Notes: generated by a model from the letters alone, not told the origin. 64,000 bases of DNA from RPRB01 sp035543115 (GCA_035543115.1 DATKKF010000004.1:124001-188000), one strand, 5' to 3'. Positions 33,638 to 44,359 are shown, counted from the stretch's first letter. Translations and numbers: made by a program.

Positions 33638-34026
33638 TCAGGGATCGAGTTCGGTGGCCTGCTGCAACGTCCTGAGCCGGGCGGGACCCACACCCTTGAC
33701 CGCGTCGACGTCGCCCCAGCTGCGGAAGGGTCGCGCCTGCACCAGTTCGTGCGCCGCCACCGCTCCCACACCGGGGAGCCGCGCCAGCTCGGCCTCCCCC
33801 GCCCGGTTCAGCGGGAGCCGGAGCCCCAGCGCGACCCGGACCGCGGCCGGCGGTGCCCCGCCCTGGTCGCAGCGGGCAACCCCGAGCGCGCCCTCACCCG
33901 ACCAGCGGACTCGTTCCGGAGGACAGTCCAGCGCCGCGGCCGCGTCCGGCCAGCGGGCCTGGGCCCACCACCCGGCCCCCAGCGCCGCGAGCAGGGCGAG
34001 GGCCAGCGCCGCGGTGCGCCCGTGCC

Positions 34027-34030
<4 letters not shown>
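33638..34030 (-). CDS. ComEA-like helix-hairpin-helix protein
   Basis: The 130-residue product starts at a GTG that overlaps the aspartokinase stop by four bases (GTGA). It has one N-terminal membrane or signal helix (ALALALLAALGAGWWA) and a C-terminal HhH pair (LPLNRAGEAELARLPGVG and VDAVKGVGPARLRTL). This plan matches ComEA/ComEA-like DNA-binding proteins of DNA uptake, anchored or exported to the periplasm. No comEC lies in the window. Its translational coupling to lysC looks positional only. Confidence 0.8.
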
Positions 34031-35262
<1,232 letters not shown>

Positions 35263-35347
35263 GCTACAGTCGCTCCTCCATGCCCTGCGTGCAGAAGGCG
35301 CGCCACCTTAGACGCAGAACCGCGCCTCGGGGTACCTTGCGCCGCCC

Positions 35348-36868
35348 ATGACGGACCGGCGATTGCTCCTGGACGGCGAGACGCTGACCCTGGAGGGGAT
35401 CCGCGAGGTGAGCCGCGGCGGCTGCCACGTTGCGCTCGCCCCCGAGGCCCTGGCGCGGGTGGAGCGGGCGCGCGCCCTGGTGGACCGCGTCGCCGCGGGT
35501 GAGGCCGCGGCGTACGGCATCAACACCGGCTTCGGCACCCTTGCCGAGGTCCGCATCGACCGGAAGGACCTCCGGACGCTCCAGCGAAACCTCCTTCTGT
35601 CCCACGCCGCCGGGGTCGGGACGCCGCTGCCCATCCCCGAGGCGCGGGCGCTCCTGCTCCTCCGCTGCAACGTGCTGGCAAAGGGCCACTCCGGCATCCG
35701 ACCCAGCACGCTTCAGCTCGCGCTCGACATGCTGAACCGCGGCGTCATCCCGGTCGTCCCCGAGCGCGGCAGCGTCGGCGCCTCGGGCGACCTCGCGCCG
35801 CTCGCCCACCTGGCCCTGGTGCTCATCGGCGAGGGCGAGGCCTTCGTCGGCGGCGAGCGGCTCCCGGGCCGCGCCGCGCTGGCCCGCGCCAGGCTCGAGC
35901 CGGTGGTGCTGGAGGCGAAGGAGGGCCTGGCCCTGGTCAATGGCACCCAGGCGATGTGCGCCGTGGGCGCGCTGGCGCTGCTCCGCGGCGAGTCGCTGGC
36001 CGAGACGGCGGACCTCGCCGGGGCGATGACCCTCGAGGGCCTGCTCGGGAGCCACCGGCCGTTCAGCGCCCAGATCCAGGCAGCGCGGCCCCACCCGGGC
36101 CAGGTCGCGGTCGCCGAGCACCTGCGCGCCCTGCTGCGCGACTCGGAGATCGTCGAGAGCCACGCCGATTGTTCCAAGGTTCAGGACCCCTACTCGCTCC
36201 GCTGCATGCCCCAGGTGCACGGGGCGGTGCGCGACGGACTCCAGCACGCCCGCCGCGTCCTCTCCATCGAGGTGAACTCGGCCACCGACAACCCGCTGGT
36301 CTTCCCGGGCGAGGACCTCATCGTCTCCGGCGGCAACTTCCATGGCCAGCCGGTGTCGCTCGCCCTGGACGTGCTGGCCATCGCCTGCACCCAGCTCTCG
36401 GCCATCAGCGAGCGGCGGGTGGAGCAGCTGGTCAACCCCGCGCTGAGCGGGCTCCCGCCGTTCCTCGCCAAGAACTCGGGCCTCAACTCCGGCTTCATGA
36501 TCGCCCAGGTCACCTCTGCCGCGCTGGTCGCCGAGTCGCGCGTGCTGAGCCACCCCGCCTCGGTGGACTCCATCCCCTCCTCGGCCGGGCGCGAGGACCA
36601 CGTGAGCATGGGGATGACCGCGGCGCTCAAGGCCCGGCAGGTCGTGGACTTCGCCCGGACCTGTCTCGCGGTCGAGGTGCTGGTCGCCGCCCAGGCGCTC
36701 GACCTCCGCAGGCCGCTCCGTGCCGGGCGAGGCGTGGCCGCAGCCCACGCGGCCGTCCGTGAGGTCGTCCCCACGATGGAGGAGGACCGGGAGATCCACC
36801 GCGACATCGAGGCGGTCTCGGCGCTCATCGACTCGGGGGCGCTCCTGGCCGCGGCCCACGCCGCATGA
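35348..36868 (+). CDS. hutH: Histidine ammonia-lyase
   Basis: The 506-residue protein carries the MIO prosthetic group tripeptide A145-S146-G147 in GSVGASGDLAPL. It has the active-site loop YGINTGFGTL, the segment DNPLVFPG and SLNSGFMI-like KNSGLNSGFMI. It deaminates L-histidine to urocanate, the first step of histidine use. No other hut gene (hutU, hutI, hutG) is next to it. The closely related tyrosine 2,3-aminomutases and lyases of myxobacteria share the fold, so a specialised role is possible; the overall match favours HutH. The downstream TPR gene starts inside its stop (ATGA). Confidence 0.9.
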   Translation: MTDRRLLLDGETLTLEGIREVSRGGCHVALAPEALARVERARALVDRVAAGEAAAYGINTGFGTLAEVRIDRKDLRTLQRNLLLSHAAGVGTPLPIPEARALLLLRCNVLAKGHSGIRPSTLQLALDMLNRGVIPVVPERGSVGASGDLAPLAHLALVLIGEGEAFVGGERLPGRAALARARLEPVVLEAKEGLALVNGTQAMCAVGALALLRGESLAETADLAGAMTLEGLLGSHRPFSAQIQAARPHPGQVAVAEHLRALLRDSEIVESHADCSKVQDPYSLRCMPQVHGAVRDGLQHARRVLSIEVNSATDNPLVFPGEDLIVSGGNFHGQPVSLALDVLAIACTQLSAISERRVEQLVNPALSGLPPFLAKNSGLNSGFMIAQVTSAALVAESRVLSHPASVDSIPSSAGREDHVSMGMTAALKARQVVDFARTCLAVEVLVAAQALDLRRPLRAGRGVAAAHAAVREVVPTMEEDREIHRDIEAVSALIDSGALLAAAHAA

Positions 36869-39800
36869 CCGCTCCCCCCGAGCGGGAGGCGCCGGCCCCG
36901 CGCCCCACCGGTCCAGGCGAGACCGAGGTCGCCGAGGTGCGCGCCCGCATCGCCGCGCTCGAGCGCGAGGCGAGGTCGCTGGAGCCGGACCCGCGGAGCG
37001 CGCGCCTCTACCACGAGCTCGGACTGCTCTGGGAACGTCCGCTCGGAAACCTCCGCGCCGCCGCCGCCGCCTTCCAGGCCGCGTACCGGCTGGCGCCCCG
37101 CTTCGTGGAGAACCTCCGCTCGGCCCGGCGGATCTTCTCCGACGTCGGGAACTGGCCCATGGTGCTCCAGCTCCTCGACGCCGAGCTGGCCGCGACCGAG
37201 GGCCCCCGGATGCGCGCCGCCCTGCTGTTCGAGAAGGCGGAGGTGCTCGCCGACCGGCTCGACCGGTGGGACGACGCCACCCAGGTGCTCGCTGCCGCGC
37301 TCGAGCTCGAGCCGGCGGACCTGGGCCTCCTGGTCCAGGCCGAGGGGATGCTCGCTGCGCACGGCGACGTGGCGGGCCTGCTCCGGGTCCAGGTCCTCCT
37401 CGCCCGCGCGCTGCCCGACCCGCGCCTGGCCTCGCACGCGCTCCAGACCGCCGCCACCCTGCACGCCCGACTCGGCCAGCACCAGGACGCGCTGGGCCGC
37501 TGGCGCGAGGCTTTCGTGCTCGACCGGAGGGACCCGGTCACCCTCGGCGCGCTCCGGCGGGCCGCCGAGACCTCGGGAGACGACGAGGCGCTCATCGCCG
37601 TGCTCGCCGCGGAGGCCGAGCTGGGTGGCCCCACCTCGGTTCCGGCGTACACCGCGCTCGCCCGCGCCTACGTCCGCCAGGAGCGGTCCGAGGACGCCGT
37701 CGCCGCGCTCAACGCCGCCCGCCACCAGAACCCCGAGGACACCGCCGTCCTCACCGCGCTCGCCACTCTCCACGAGTCGCTGAACCGGCCCGAGGAGCTG
37801 GCCGACGTGCTCGCCTCGCTCACCGCCTCGGTGCGCGACGAGCGCGAGTGGCTCACCATCCAGCTGCGGCTCGCCGCGCTCCTCGAGGATACGCTCCACC
37901 GCGACCCTCAGGCAGTGCAGCGCTACGAGGCGGTGCTGGCACGGGTGCCGGGCCATCCGGCGGCGCTCGCCGGGCTGGGGCGGCTCCACGCCAAGACACA
38001 GGACTGGCCGGCCCTGGTCGCGGTGTACGACGCCGAGCTGGCCGGGGTGGGTGACCCAAGGACGCGCGCCGAGCTGCACTTCCGCTCCGCCGAGATCCTC
38101 GACGCCCGCCTGCACCGCACCGACGAGGCGCTGGCCCGTTTCCGCGAGGCGCTCCAGCTCGTCCCCGGGTACCTCCCCGCGCGCCAGGGGCTCGAGCGGG
38201 TGCTCCGGCGCGAGCAGCGCTGGCCCGAGCTCATCGCGCTCCACGAGGAGGAGCTCCTCTCCGTCACCTCCCCGTCGGACGGGGTCCCCGCCCTGGGCCG
38301 CATCGCCCAGGAGGCCGAGGAGCACCTCGGAAACCTGGACCTCGCCGCCGACGCGCTCCGCCGCGCGCTGGACCTGATGCCGGACCACCTCCCCTCCCTG
38401 GTCCACCTGGCCCGACTCGCCGAGCGCCGCGAGGTCTGGCACGAGCTGGTCCCCCTCCTCGAACGACAGGCCGAGCTGTCCACCGACCCCGCTCACGCCA
38501 TTGCGCTCCGGCACCGCGCAGCCCAGGTGCTCGAGGAGCGGCTGAACGACGTGGGAGCGGCCATCGCCGTCCTCGAGCGGCTCCTCGGCGCCGACCGGAC
38601 CTACCTCCCCGCGCTCCAGGCCCTGGGGCGGCTCTATGCCCGGGAGGGACGCTGGAGGGAGCTCGGGCAGATGTACCGCCGGGAGGCCGAGCTCGCCGGG
38701 CCGGCCCGCGCCGCCCAGCTCTGGGCCCGGATCGCCGACCTCGAGGAGAGCCGCCTCCTGGACCTCGACGGCGCCCGGGCTGCCTGGGACGAGGTGCTCC
38801 GGCGTGACCCCGACCACGGCGCCGCGCTCCGGGCGCTCTCGCGCATCCAGCGTGGACAGGGGGACTGGGCCGGGCTGGTGACCACGCTCGAGCGCATGGC
38901 CCGGACCCGCACCGACCCGCGGGCCCGCGCCGACGCCCTGTTCGAGGTCGCCACGCTCCAGCTGGACGCGCTCGCCGACCGCGAGGCCGCCGCCACCACG
39001 CTCGAGGCGGTCCTCCGGCTGGCCCCGGACCACATCCCGGCACTGCGCGAGCTGGAGGCGCTCTCGAGCCTCGAGGGAGGACCGGACGGGCTGCAGTCGC
39101 TCGAGCGGGCCACCGTCGCCGGGAGCCCGTCCGAGCGCCTGGCGGCGCGGCTCCGGCTGGCCCATGCGCTGCTCGCCGCCGGGCACCTCGACCGCGCCGC
39201 GGCGGTGGCCGAGTCCGCGCTCGAGTTGCAGCCGGACGACGTGGGGGCGCTCCTCCTCCTCGAGCACACCAGGGCGGCGGACCGGGCCCGGCGCGCCGAG
39301 GTGCGGCAGCGGCTCGCGGCGCGGGTGAGCGACCCGGGCCTGGCCGCGGCGCTGAGGCTCTCGGCCGAGTTGGAGCAGGGCCGGCCCCGCCTCGAGGAGC
39401 GGCTGGAGCACCTCCGTCGCGCCTTCTCGGTGGACCCCGAGGACCCGCGCACCGCCTTCCAGCTCGAGCGGACGCTACGCCAGGCCGGCGACGTCCGTGG
39501 GCTCCGCGAGCTCTACGAGCGTCGCCTGGCCGTCACCGAGGCGCCTGCGGCGCGACTCGAGCTGCATCTCCGCCTGGGCCAGCTCGGCGAGGGCTCGACC
39601 GAGACGCTCGCGCTCGCGCTCTCGGCTTACCAGGCTGCGCTGGCGCTCGAGCCCGCCGAGCTGGTGGCGCTCCAGGGCGTCCGCCGTGTCCGGCTCCGGA
39701 TGGGCGAGATGGAGCCCGCCGCGCTCGCCTGGGAGGCGGAGGCAGCCGCCACCCGGGGACGGGAGGGCGCGGTGCAGGCCTGGCTCGAGGCCGGGCGGCT

Positions 39801-41841
39801 GTGGATGGACGTGCTCCAGGAGCCCGAGCGCGCCATCGACGCGTTCGAGCGCGTGCTGGACCTGGACCCGCTGGAGGTCGAGGCCTCCGAGGCGGTGGAG
39901 TCGCTCCTCGCACGCAAGGGCGGCGCCGCCGAGCTCGCCTCCCTCAACGAGCGGCGCGGGCAGACCCGGCTCGCGTCCGGGGACCGGCCCGGGGCGGCGG
40001 AGGAGTTCTTCAAGGCCGCCCAGGGCTGGCTGGACGGGGTGGGCGACCGCGGCCGGGCGCTGACCGCGCTCGGGCGCGCGCTCGAGGCCGAGCCAGAGCA
40101 CGCCGATGCGCTCGAGCTGCGCGCGGTGCTGGCCGGCGAGCAGGGCCACTGGTCCGAGGCCGCCGAGGCGCTCGAGGCCCGCCTCCGGATCGGCGGGGAC
40201 GCCGAGACCCTCGCCGCGCTCCAGCTCCGGCTCGGCATGCTCTACCAGGAGCACCTGGACCAGCCAGCCCGCGCGGTGGCGGCCTACAACGCCGCGCTGG
40301 CGTCGGTGCGTTCGGCCGAGCCGCTGGACCGGCTCGCCACTCTCCACCGTGCCTCGCGCAACTGGACCGGCGTGGTGGACTGCCTCCAGCAGCTCCGGGT
40401 GATGGAGACCCGGCCGGTGGACCGGGCCCGCACCTCGCTCCGCCTGGCCGAGGCGCTGAGCGAGGGCTTCGACGACGCCGAGCGCTCGGTCGCCGAGGCG
40501 AAGGAGGCGCTCCCGCTCCTCCTGGAGGAGCCCGAGGCGCTCGACCGCATCGTCCCGCTGTTCGAGGGGCGCGGGCGACTGGCGATCCTCCTGCAATTGC
40601 TCGACGAGCGCGCCCAGCCGCCCTGCCCTCCCGCAGCCGCGGCGCGCATCCGGGTCCGGCTCGCCGAGCTCTACCTGCGCACGCTGGGCGACCTCTCCCG
40701 GGCGGTGGCCGCCTGTCGCGTCGCGGTGGAGCTGGACCCCGGCAGCGTGGAGGCCCGAACCGCGCTGGCGGACATGCTGAGCAAGGACCCGGGCTCGGCC
40801 GATCTCGCCGTCGACGCCCACCGGGAGGTCCTCGCGCTCGACCCCGTCCGGCTCCTCAGCCTGGAGACGCTCTACGAGATCTGGGACTCGCAGCGGCTTC
40901 TCGACCGGAGCTTCTGCTGCGCCGCGGCCAGCGCCTTTCTGAACGCGGGTCCGCCGAGGGCGATGCACCTGCACCTGGACTGGCGAGGCCGGCTTCCCTC
41001 GGAGCCCCACGCGCGCTTCGACCGGACGTCGCTGGATCTCCTGTTGCACCCCGATGCGCGAAATTCGCTGACCGACGTGCTCCGGGCCGTCGGCGATCAG
41101 GTGTCGAAGCTGTACCCACCGGACTTCGAGACCCTGGGGGTGGACCCGCGCGCCGACCGGCTGCGCTCGGACCACCCGGTGGTGCGGGCCATCCGCCTGG
41201 TCGCCGAGGGATTCGGCGTGGACCACTTCGACGTCTACCAGGCCAGGCGTGGCCTGATGGTGGCCGAGACCAGCGACCCGCCGAGCATCTGCGTGGGGCA
41301 GGACGTGGTGCGGCGGTTCAACTCGCGGGAGCAGAAGTTCCTCATCGGCCGGGCGGTGCTCGCCCTGCTCGAGCGGACGGCGCTGGCCGCCAAGCTTCCC
41401 GAGTCGGAGCTCGCGGACCTCCTCGGGGACTGCATCCGTCTGGAGGTGCCCGACTTCGACGGGCTCGGGAAGCGGGACGAGAGCCGGATCCGGACGCTCC
41501 GGAAGCTGCTGCCGAGGAAGGCGCTCCGGGCGCTCGAGGAGCCGGCGCGCGCTGTGGCCCGGGGACCGGTGCCGGACCTCGGGAAGACGCTCCAGGGACT
41601 GTTCGCCTCGGGGAACCGGGCGGGGTTGCTCGTCTGCGGCGACCCGGCGGTGGCGATGACCATGGTGCTCCGCGAGGACCCGGCCTTCGCCACGTCGAAG
41701 GCGCCGGAGTCGCCGGAGAGCGTGATCCGCGCGGTGCGGGAGCGGCCGGATCTGCGGGCGCTGCTCACGTTCTCGGTCTCGGAGGAGCTGTTCACCTTGC
41801 GGGACCGAGTGGGGCCGACGTTGCCCGAGCGGGCGGTGTGA
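36865..41841 (+). CDS. Giant TPR protein (1658 residues) with non-TPR C-terminal domain
   Basis: The ATG at 36865 overlaps the hutH stop by four bases. About 1350 residues are tandem TPR-like helical repeats with a roughly 35-residue rhythm (for example YEAVLARVPGHPAALAGLG, YLPALQALGRLYAREGRW). There is no signal peptide or transmembrane helix, so it is probably cytoplasmic. The last 300 residues, from about 1370, differ: HLHLDWRGRLPSEPHARFD, then PSICVGQDVVRRFNSREQKF, then ALLTFSVSEELFTLRDRVG. That C-terminal domain has the feel of a degenerate M48-peptidase-like module without HExxH, which is an inference. Large scaffolds of this type are common in Myxococcota; the partner is unknown. Confidence 0.85.
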   Translation: MTAPPEREAPAPRPTGPGETEVAEVRARIAALEREARSLEPDPRSARLYHELGLLWERPLGNLRAAAAAFQAAYRLAPRFVENLRSARRIFSDVGNWPMVLQLLDAELAATEGPRMRAALLFEKAEVLADRLDRWDDATQVLAAALELEPADLGLLVQAEGMLAAHGDVAGLLRVQVLLARALPDPRLASHALQTAATLHARLGQHQDALGRWREAFVLDRRDPVTLGALRRAAETSGDDEALIAVLAAEAELGGPTSVPAYTALARAYVRQERSEDAVAALNAARHQNPEDTAVLTALATLHESLNRPEELADVLASLTASVRDEREWLTIQLRLAALLEDTLHRDPQAVQRYEAVLARVPGHPAALAGLGRLHAKTQDWPALVAVYDAELAGVGDPRTRAELHFRSAEILDARLHRTDEALARFREALQLVPGYLPARQGLERVLRREQRWPELIALHEEELLSVTSPSDGVPALGRIAQEAEEHLGNLDLAADALRRALDLMPDHLPSLVHLARLAERREVWHELVPLLERQAELSTDPAHAIALRHRAAQVLEERLNDVGAAIAVLERLLGADRTYLPALQALGRLYAREGRWRELGQMYRREAELAGPARAAQLWARIADLEESRLLDLDGARAAWDEVLRRDPDHGAALRALSRIQRGQGDWAGLVTTLERMARTRTDPRARADALFEVATLQLDALADREAAATTLEAVLRLAPDHIPALRELEALSSLEGGPDGLQSLERATVAGSPSERLAARLRLAHALLAAGHLDRAAAVAESALELQPDDVGALLLLEHTRAADRARRAEVRQRLAARVSDPGLAAALRLSAELEQGRPRLEERLEHLRRAFSVDPEDPRTAFQLERTLRQAGDVRGLRELYERRLAVTEAPAARLELHLRLGQLGEGSTETLALALSAYQAALALEPAELVALQGVRRVRLRMGEMEPAALAWEAEAAATRGREGAVQAWLEAGRLWMDVLQEPERAIDAFERVLDLDPLEVEASEAVESLLARKGGAAELASLNERRGQTRLASGDRPGAAEEFFKAAQGWLDGVGDRGRALTALGRALEAEPEHADALELRAVLAGEQGHWSEAAEALEARLRIGGDAETLAALQLRLGMLYQEHLDQPARAVAAYNAALASVRSAEPLDRLATLHRASRNWTGVVDCLQQLRVMETRPVDRARTSLRLAEALSEGFDDAERSVAEAKEALPLLLEEPEALDRIVPLFEGRGRLAILLQLLDERAQPPCPPAAAARIRVRLAELYLRTLGDLSRAVAACRVAVELDPGSVEARTALADMLSKDPGSADLAVDAHREVLALDPVRLLSLETLYEIWDSQRLLDRSFCCAAASAFLNAGPPRAMHLHLDWRGRLPSEPHARFDRTSLDLLLHPDARNSLTDVLRAVGDQVSKLYPPDFETLGVDPRADRLRSDHPVVRAIRLVAEGFGVDHFDVYQARRGLMVAETSDPPSICVGQDVVRRFNSREQKFLIGRAVLALLERTALAAKLPESELADLLGDCIRLEVPDFDGLGKRDESRIRTLRKLLPRKALRALEEPARAVARGPVPDLGKTLQGLFASGNRAGLLVCGDPAVAMTMVLREDPAFATSKAPESPESVIRAVRERPDLRALLTFSVSEELFTLRDRVGPTLPERAV

Positions 41842-42002
41842 GCCGGGCGGCTCCGCGGGCGTCGGGTCGTCGGACGGTCGCGTTCTCCGACGGCTCGGCA
41901 TGAGTGCAGCACCTCTGAGTGGAGGAGACGCGGGCCGGGCGCGGTACGGCCTGGGGCGTCTTGACGACCCTGGCCTCGATCACCTGCCGTGGCGGGTTGT
42001 CC

Positions 42003-42749
42003 CTACTCCACGCGCAGCACCACGCCCTCGGGCAGCTCGCTCCGCAGCCGTGCAACGACCAGCTCGACGCGCTCGGGCTCGGAGCCCTCCACCGTCACCC
42101 GAACGCGGTGGTCGGCGCCGGAGGTCACTGCCGGGTAGCTGCCAATGCCCACGTCGGGCATCCCGAGCGCCACCCGGTCCAGCGTCGCCGCGATCTCCGC
42201 CTCGCCCTGCGAGAGGTACAGAGACCGGACGTGCACCGCGCTCCTGGGCAACGACGAGAGCACCGTCTCCAGCTGCACCCTGAAGAGTGACGGCACGCCC
42301 GGGAGCAGGAACATCCCCTCGACCGCAAGCACGGGGTAGACCGTGCCCTCGGGCGCGAGCAGCTCCGTTCCCTCCGGCGCCTCGGCCAGGCGCAGCGCCT
42401 CCGCGGGCATCGAGCCCGAGTGCGCGCGGGAGAGCAGCTCGACGATGCGCGGCAGCCGCACCACCTCGCGGCCCAGTGCCAGCGCCACCGCGCGCACCGT
42501 CACGTCGTCGTGCGTCGGACCGATGCCCCCGCTGGTCACGACCCACCGGGCGGTGGCGCGCGCGTTCACCACCGCGCCGACGATCGCCTCGATCTCGTCC
42601 GGCACGACGAGGATCGCCCGGAGCGGGACGCCGTGCTCGCGAAACCGGCGCACGAGGTGCGGGCCGTTGACGTCCTCCACCTTCGCCGAGAGGACCTCGT
42701 TGCCGATGATGATCGCCGCCGCGCCCGTCCGTGCCATCCGGCCGGACAC
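42003..42749 (-). CDS. MoaB/CinA-type molybdopterin-binding domain protein
   Basis: The 248-residue protein has the MPT-binding fold: AIIIGNEVLSAKVEDVN, ILVVPDEIEAIVGAV, VVTSGGIGPTHDDVT and MFLLPGVPSLFRVQLE. This matches CinA-N/MogA-like proteins, and the GGIGPTHDD loop is diagnostic. It may act in molybdenum cofactor or nucleotide-adduct (CinA pyrophosphatase) metabolism. The GTG start at 42749 lies 6 bases behind GGAAG and 2 bases after the tmk stop; an ATG at 42737 is an alternative. It closes the leftward tmk unit. Confidence 0.85.
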   Translation of the reverse strand: MSGRMARTGAAAIIIGNEVLSAKVEDVNGPHLVRRFREHGVPLRAILVVPDEIEAIVGAVVNARATARWVVTSGGIGPTHDDVTVRAVALALGREVVRLPRIVELLSRAHSGSMPAEALRLAEAPEGTELLAPEGTVYPVLAVEGMFLLPGVPSLFRVQLETVLSSLPRSAVHVRSLYLSQGEAEIAATLDRVALGMPDVGIGSYPAVTSGADHRVRVTVEGSEPERVELVVARLRSELPEGVVLRVE

Positions 42750-42750
42750 T

Positions 42751-43380
42751 CTACTTCCGGCCGCGCCGCGACAGCAGATCTCGCACCCGGGTCAGGATCT
42801 CCCGGGCCACGTCGTCCGGCGCTCCCCGTCCGTCCACCCGCACCACCCGCTGCGTCCGGGCGTGCTTCCGCACCACCCGCCCGTAGGCACGCGCCACCGC
42901 CCGCTGCACGTCGTCGGCGTCGAACAGCTCCACCACTCCACCCCGCCCGTGGCGACGCCGCGCGGCGGTCCGGGGGTCGACCTCGAGGTACAGCGTCAGG
43001 TCCGCCGGACGCGCCGCGGCGTTCAGCGCCTCCACCCACCCGAGCGGGAGCCGCATCCCCTGGTAGGCGAGCGACGACAGCAGGTAGCGGTCCGACACCA
43101 CCACCTTCCCCTCGGCGAGCGCCGGCTCCACCACCGAGGCGAGGTGGTCCAGCCGGTCCGCCGCGAACAGCAGCGCCAGCGCGCGGTCCGACAGACCCAC
43201 CAGCCGGCGGGTCAGGGCCTGCCGGAGCACCATGCCGATGGGACCGTCCGACGGCTCGCGGGTGCTCACCACCGCCAGCCCGGCGTCGCGGAGCGCCGCG
43301 GCCAACCGCGCGGCCTGGGTGGTGGTCCCGGAGCCGTCGATGCCCTCCAGGACGATGAACCGCCCGGCCCCGGCGCTCAT
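42751..43380 (-). CDS. tmk: Thymidylate kinase with Lys-to-Thr change in Walker A
   Basis: The 209-residue protein has the Tmk framework: FIVLEGIDGSG, the DRX-type loop STREPSDGPIG, LLFAADRLDHL, VVSDRYLLSSLAYQG and a Thr/Arg-rich LID. Tmk phosphorylates dTMP to dTDP. The P-loop reads DGSGTTTQ, with Thr where GKS/GKT normally has the ATP-binding Lys. The codons GGG ACC ACC ACC are clear, so this is not a reading error of mine. The ATG start overlaps the stop of the small membrane gene by four bases. Confidence 0.88.
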   Translation of the reverse strand: MSAGAGRFIVLEGIDGSGTTTQAARLAAALRDAGLAVVSTREPSDGPIGMVLRQALTRRLVGLSDRALALLFAADRLDHLASVVEPALAEGKVVVSDRYLLSSLAYQGMRLPLGWVEALNAAARPADLTLYLEVDPRTAARRRHGRGGVVELFDADDVQRAVARAYGRVVRKHARTQRVVRVDGRGAPDDVAREILTRVRDLLSRRGRK

Positions 43381-43733
43381 CGGGGCAGCAGCGCCGCCGG
43401 GTCGTCCAGGTGGAGCGCCCGGTGCACCGCCTGCAACGAGGAGAACAGCTCCATCTCCCGTCGATGGTGGGCCATCCCGCGCCGGTACTGGATCCACGCG
43501 AACACCACCAGCGCGCTCGCCACCGCCACCGACACCGCCCCCAGCACCGGGAACCGGATCGAGTCCCAGAACAGCTTCGCCGCCGCCCCGGTGAAGATGG
43601 CGCAGGCCACCAGCGCCACGCCCGCCCTTGCGAAGCAAGTCGTGCTCTGGCGCACCGCCAGCTGGGCCTGAAGCTCGGGAAGCCGCGCCCGGGCCACCTC
43701 GGGCGACAGCTCGGTCGAAGAGTCGGTCTGCAA
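43377..43733 (-). CDS. Hypothetical two-helix membrane protein
   Basis: The 118-residue frame starts at TTG (43733) with no strong SD sequence, so its exact start is uncertain. The two hydrophobic helices (CFARAGVALVACAIFTGAA and VLGAVSVAVASALVVFAWI) are followed by a basic amphipathic tail (MAHHRREMELFSSL). No family is recognised. The stop overlaps the tmk start (ATGA), so the two are translationally coupled. It probably sits in the inner membrane with the tail in the cytoplasm. Confidence 0.6.
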   Translation of the reverse strand: MQTDSSTELSPEVARARLPELQAQLAVRQSTTCFARAGVALVACAIFTGAAAKLFWDSIRFPVLGAVSVAVASALVVFAWIQYRRGMAHHRREMELFSSLQAVHRALHLDDPAALLPR

Positions 43734-43794
43734 GCGGGGGCGGACCCTACGGCAGCCGGGCTCAGAATGGCTAGCTGGATGCGGCCGCCCTGAC

Positions 43795-44346
43795 CTAGGG
43801 CTCGATCCCCAGCAGCGCGCCGCACGCGCCGCACCGCTTCATCAACCCGGGGCTGCGCTCTCCGCAGCGCTTGCACACCCGGAGCTCGGTCGACGCGGCC
43901 TCGATTCCGGCCTTCGACGCCGGCGCCGCCCAGGGCAGCCGCATCCCGCAGCGGTCACAGAACAGCCCCGACGTCTGCACATTCCGGCAGTACCGGCAGG
44001 TCACCACCGAGGGCGCCACCGCCGGCGGGCCCTCGGGCGCCGCCCGCCCAGGATCCAGGTCCGGTAGCCCCCCTGCCCGGACGTCCGGGCCGAGGCCCGC
44101 GTGGGTCATCTCCCAGCCGAGCAGCGGCTCGCCGGGCACCTCCGGCACCGGGCTCGTCGCCGTCGACTCGAGCCCGGGGGCCGGCTCGATGTCCAGGCCC
44201 AGCCCGTCCGGGGGCAGCTGCGTCGACTCGAGCCCCTCCAGCGGCGCCGTCAGGTTCGCCGAGGCCGGGGAGGGCCCCACCTGCTTCCCACACACCTCGC
44301 ACATCCACCCGGTGACCGGTGCCTCGCAGACGGGACAGGGGCGCAC
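43795..44346 (-). CDS. Zinc-ribbon protein with three Cys-pair modules
   Basis: The 183-residue frame starts at a GTG. It has a first ribbon with CPVCEAPV and CEVC, a second with CRYCRN and CDRCGM, and a third with CKRCGE and CGACG. Linkers between them are Pro/Glu/Gly-rich and contain the twin element GLEST. Multiple zinc-ribbon scaffolds of this kind act as protein- or nucleic-acid-binding adaptors in the cytoplasm, but no partner is visible. It lies 13 bases after the pcm stop and 61 bases before the membrane-protein start, both in the same direction. Confidence 0.7.
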   Translation of the reverse strand: MRPCPVCEAPVTGWMCEVCGKQVGPSPASANLTAPLEGLESTQLPPDGLGLDIEPAPGLESTATSPVPEVPGEPLLGWEMTHAGLGPDVRAGGLPDLDPGRAAPEGPPAVAPSVVTCRYCRNVQTSGLFCDRCGMRLPWAAPASKAGIEAASTELRVCKRCGERSPGLMKRCGACGALLGIEP

Positions 44347-44359
44347 GCGGGGTCGGGCC

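Noticed and set aside
36190..39411. 1073-codon open frame on the minus strand inside hutH and the giant TPR gene
   Set aside because: It is the antisense shadow of GC-rich coding sequence; the product is Arg/Gly/Glu-rich without domains, while the plus-strand genes have clear homology.
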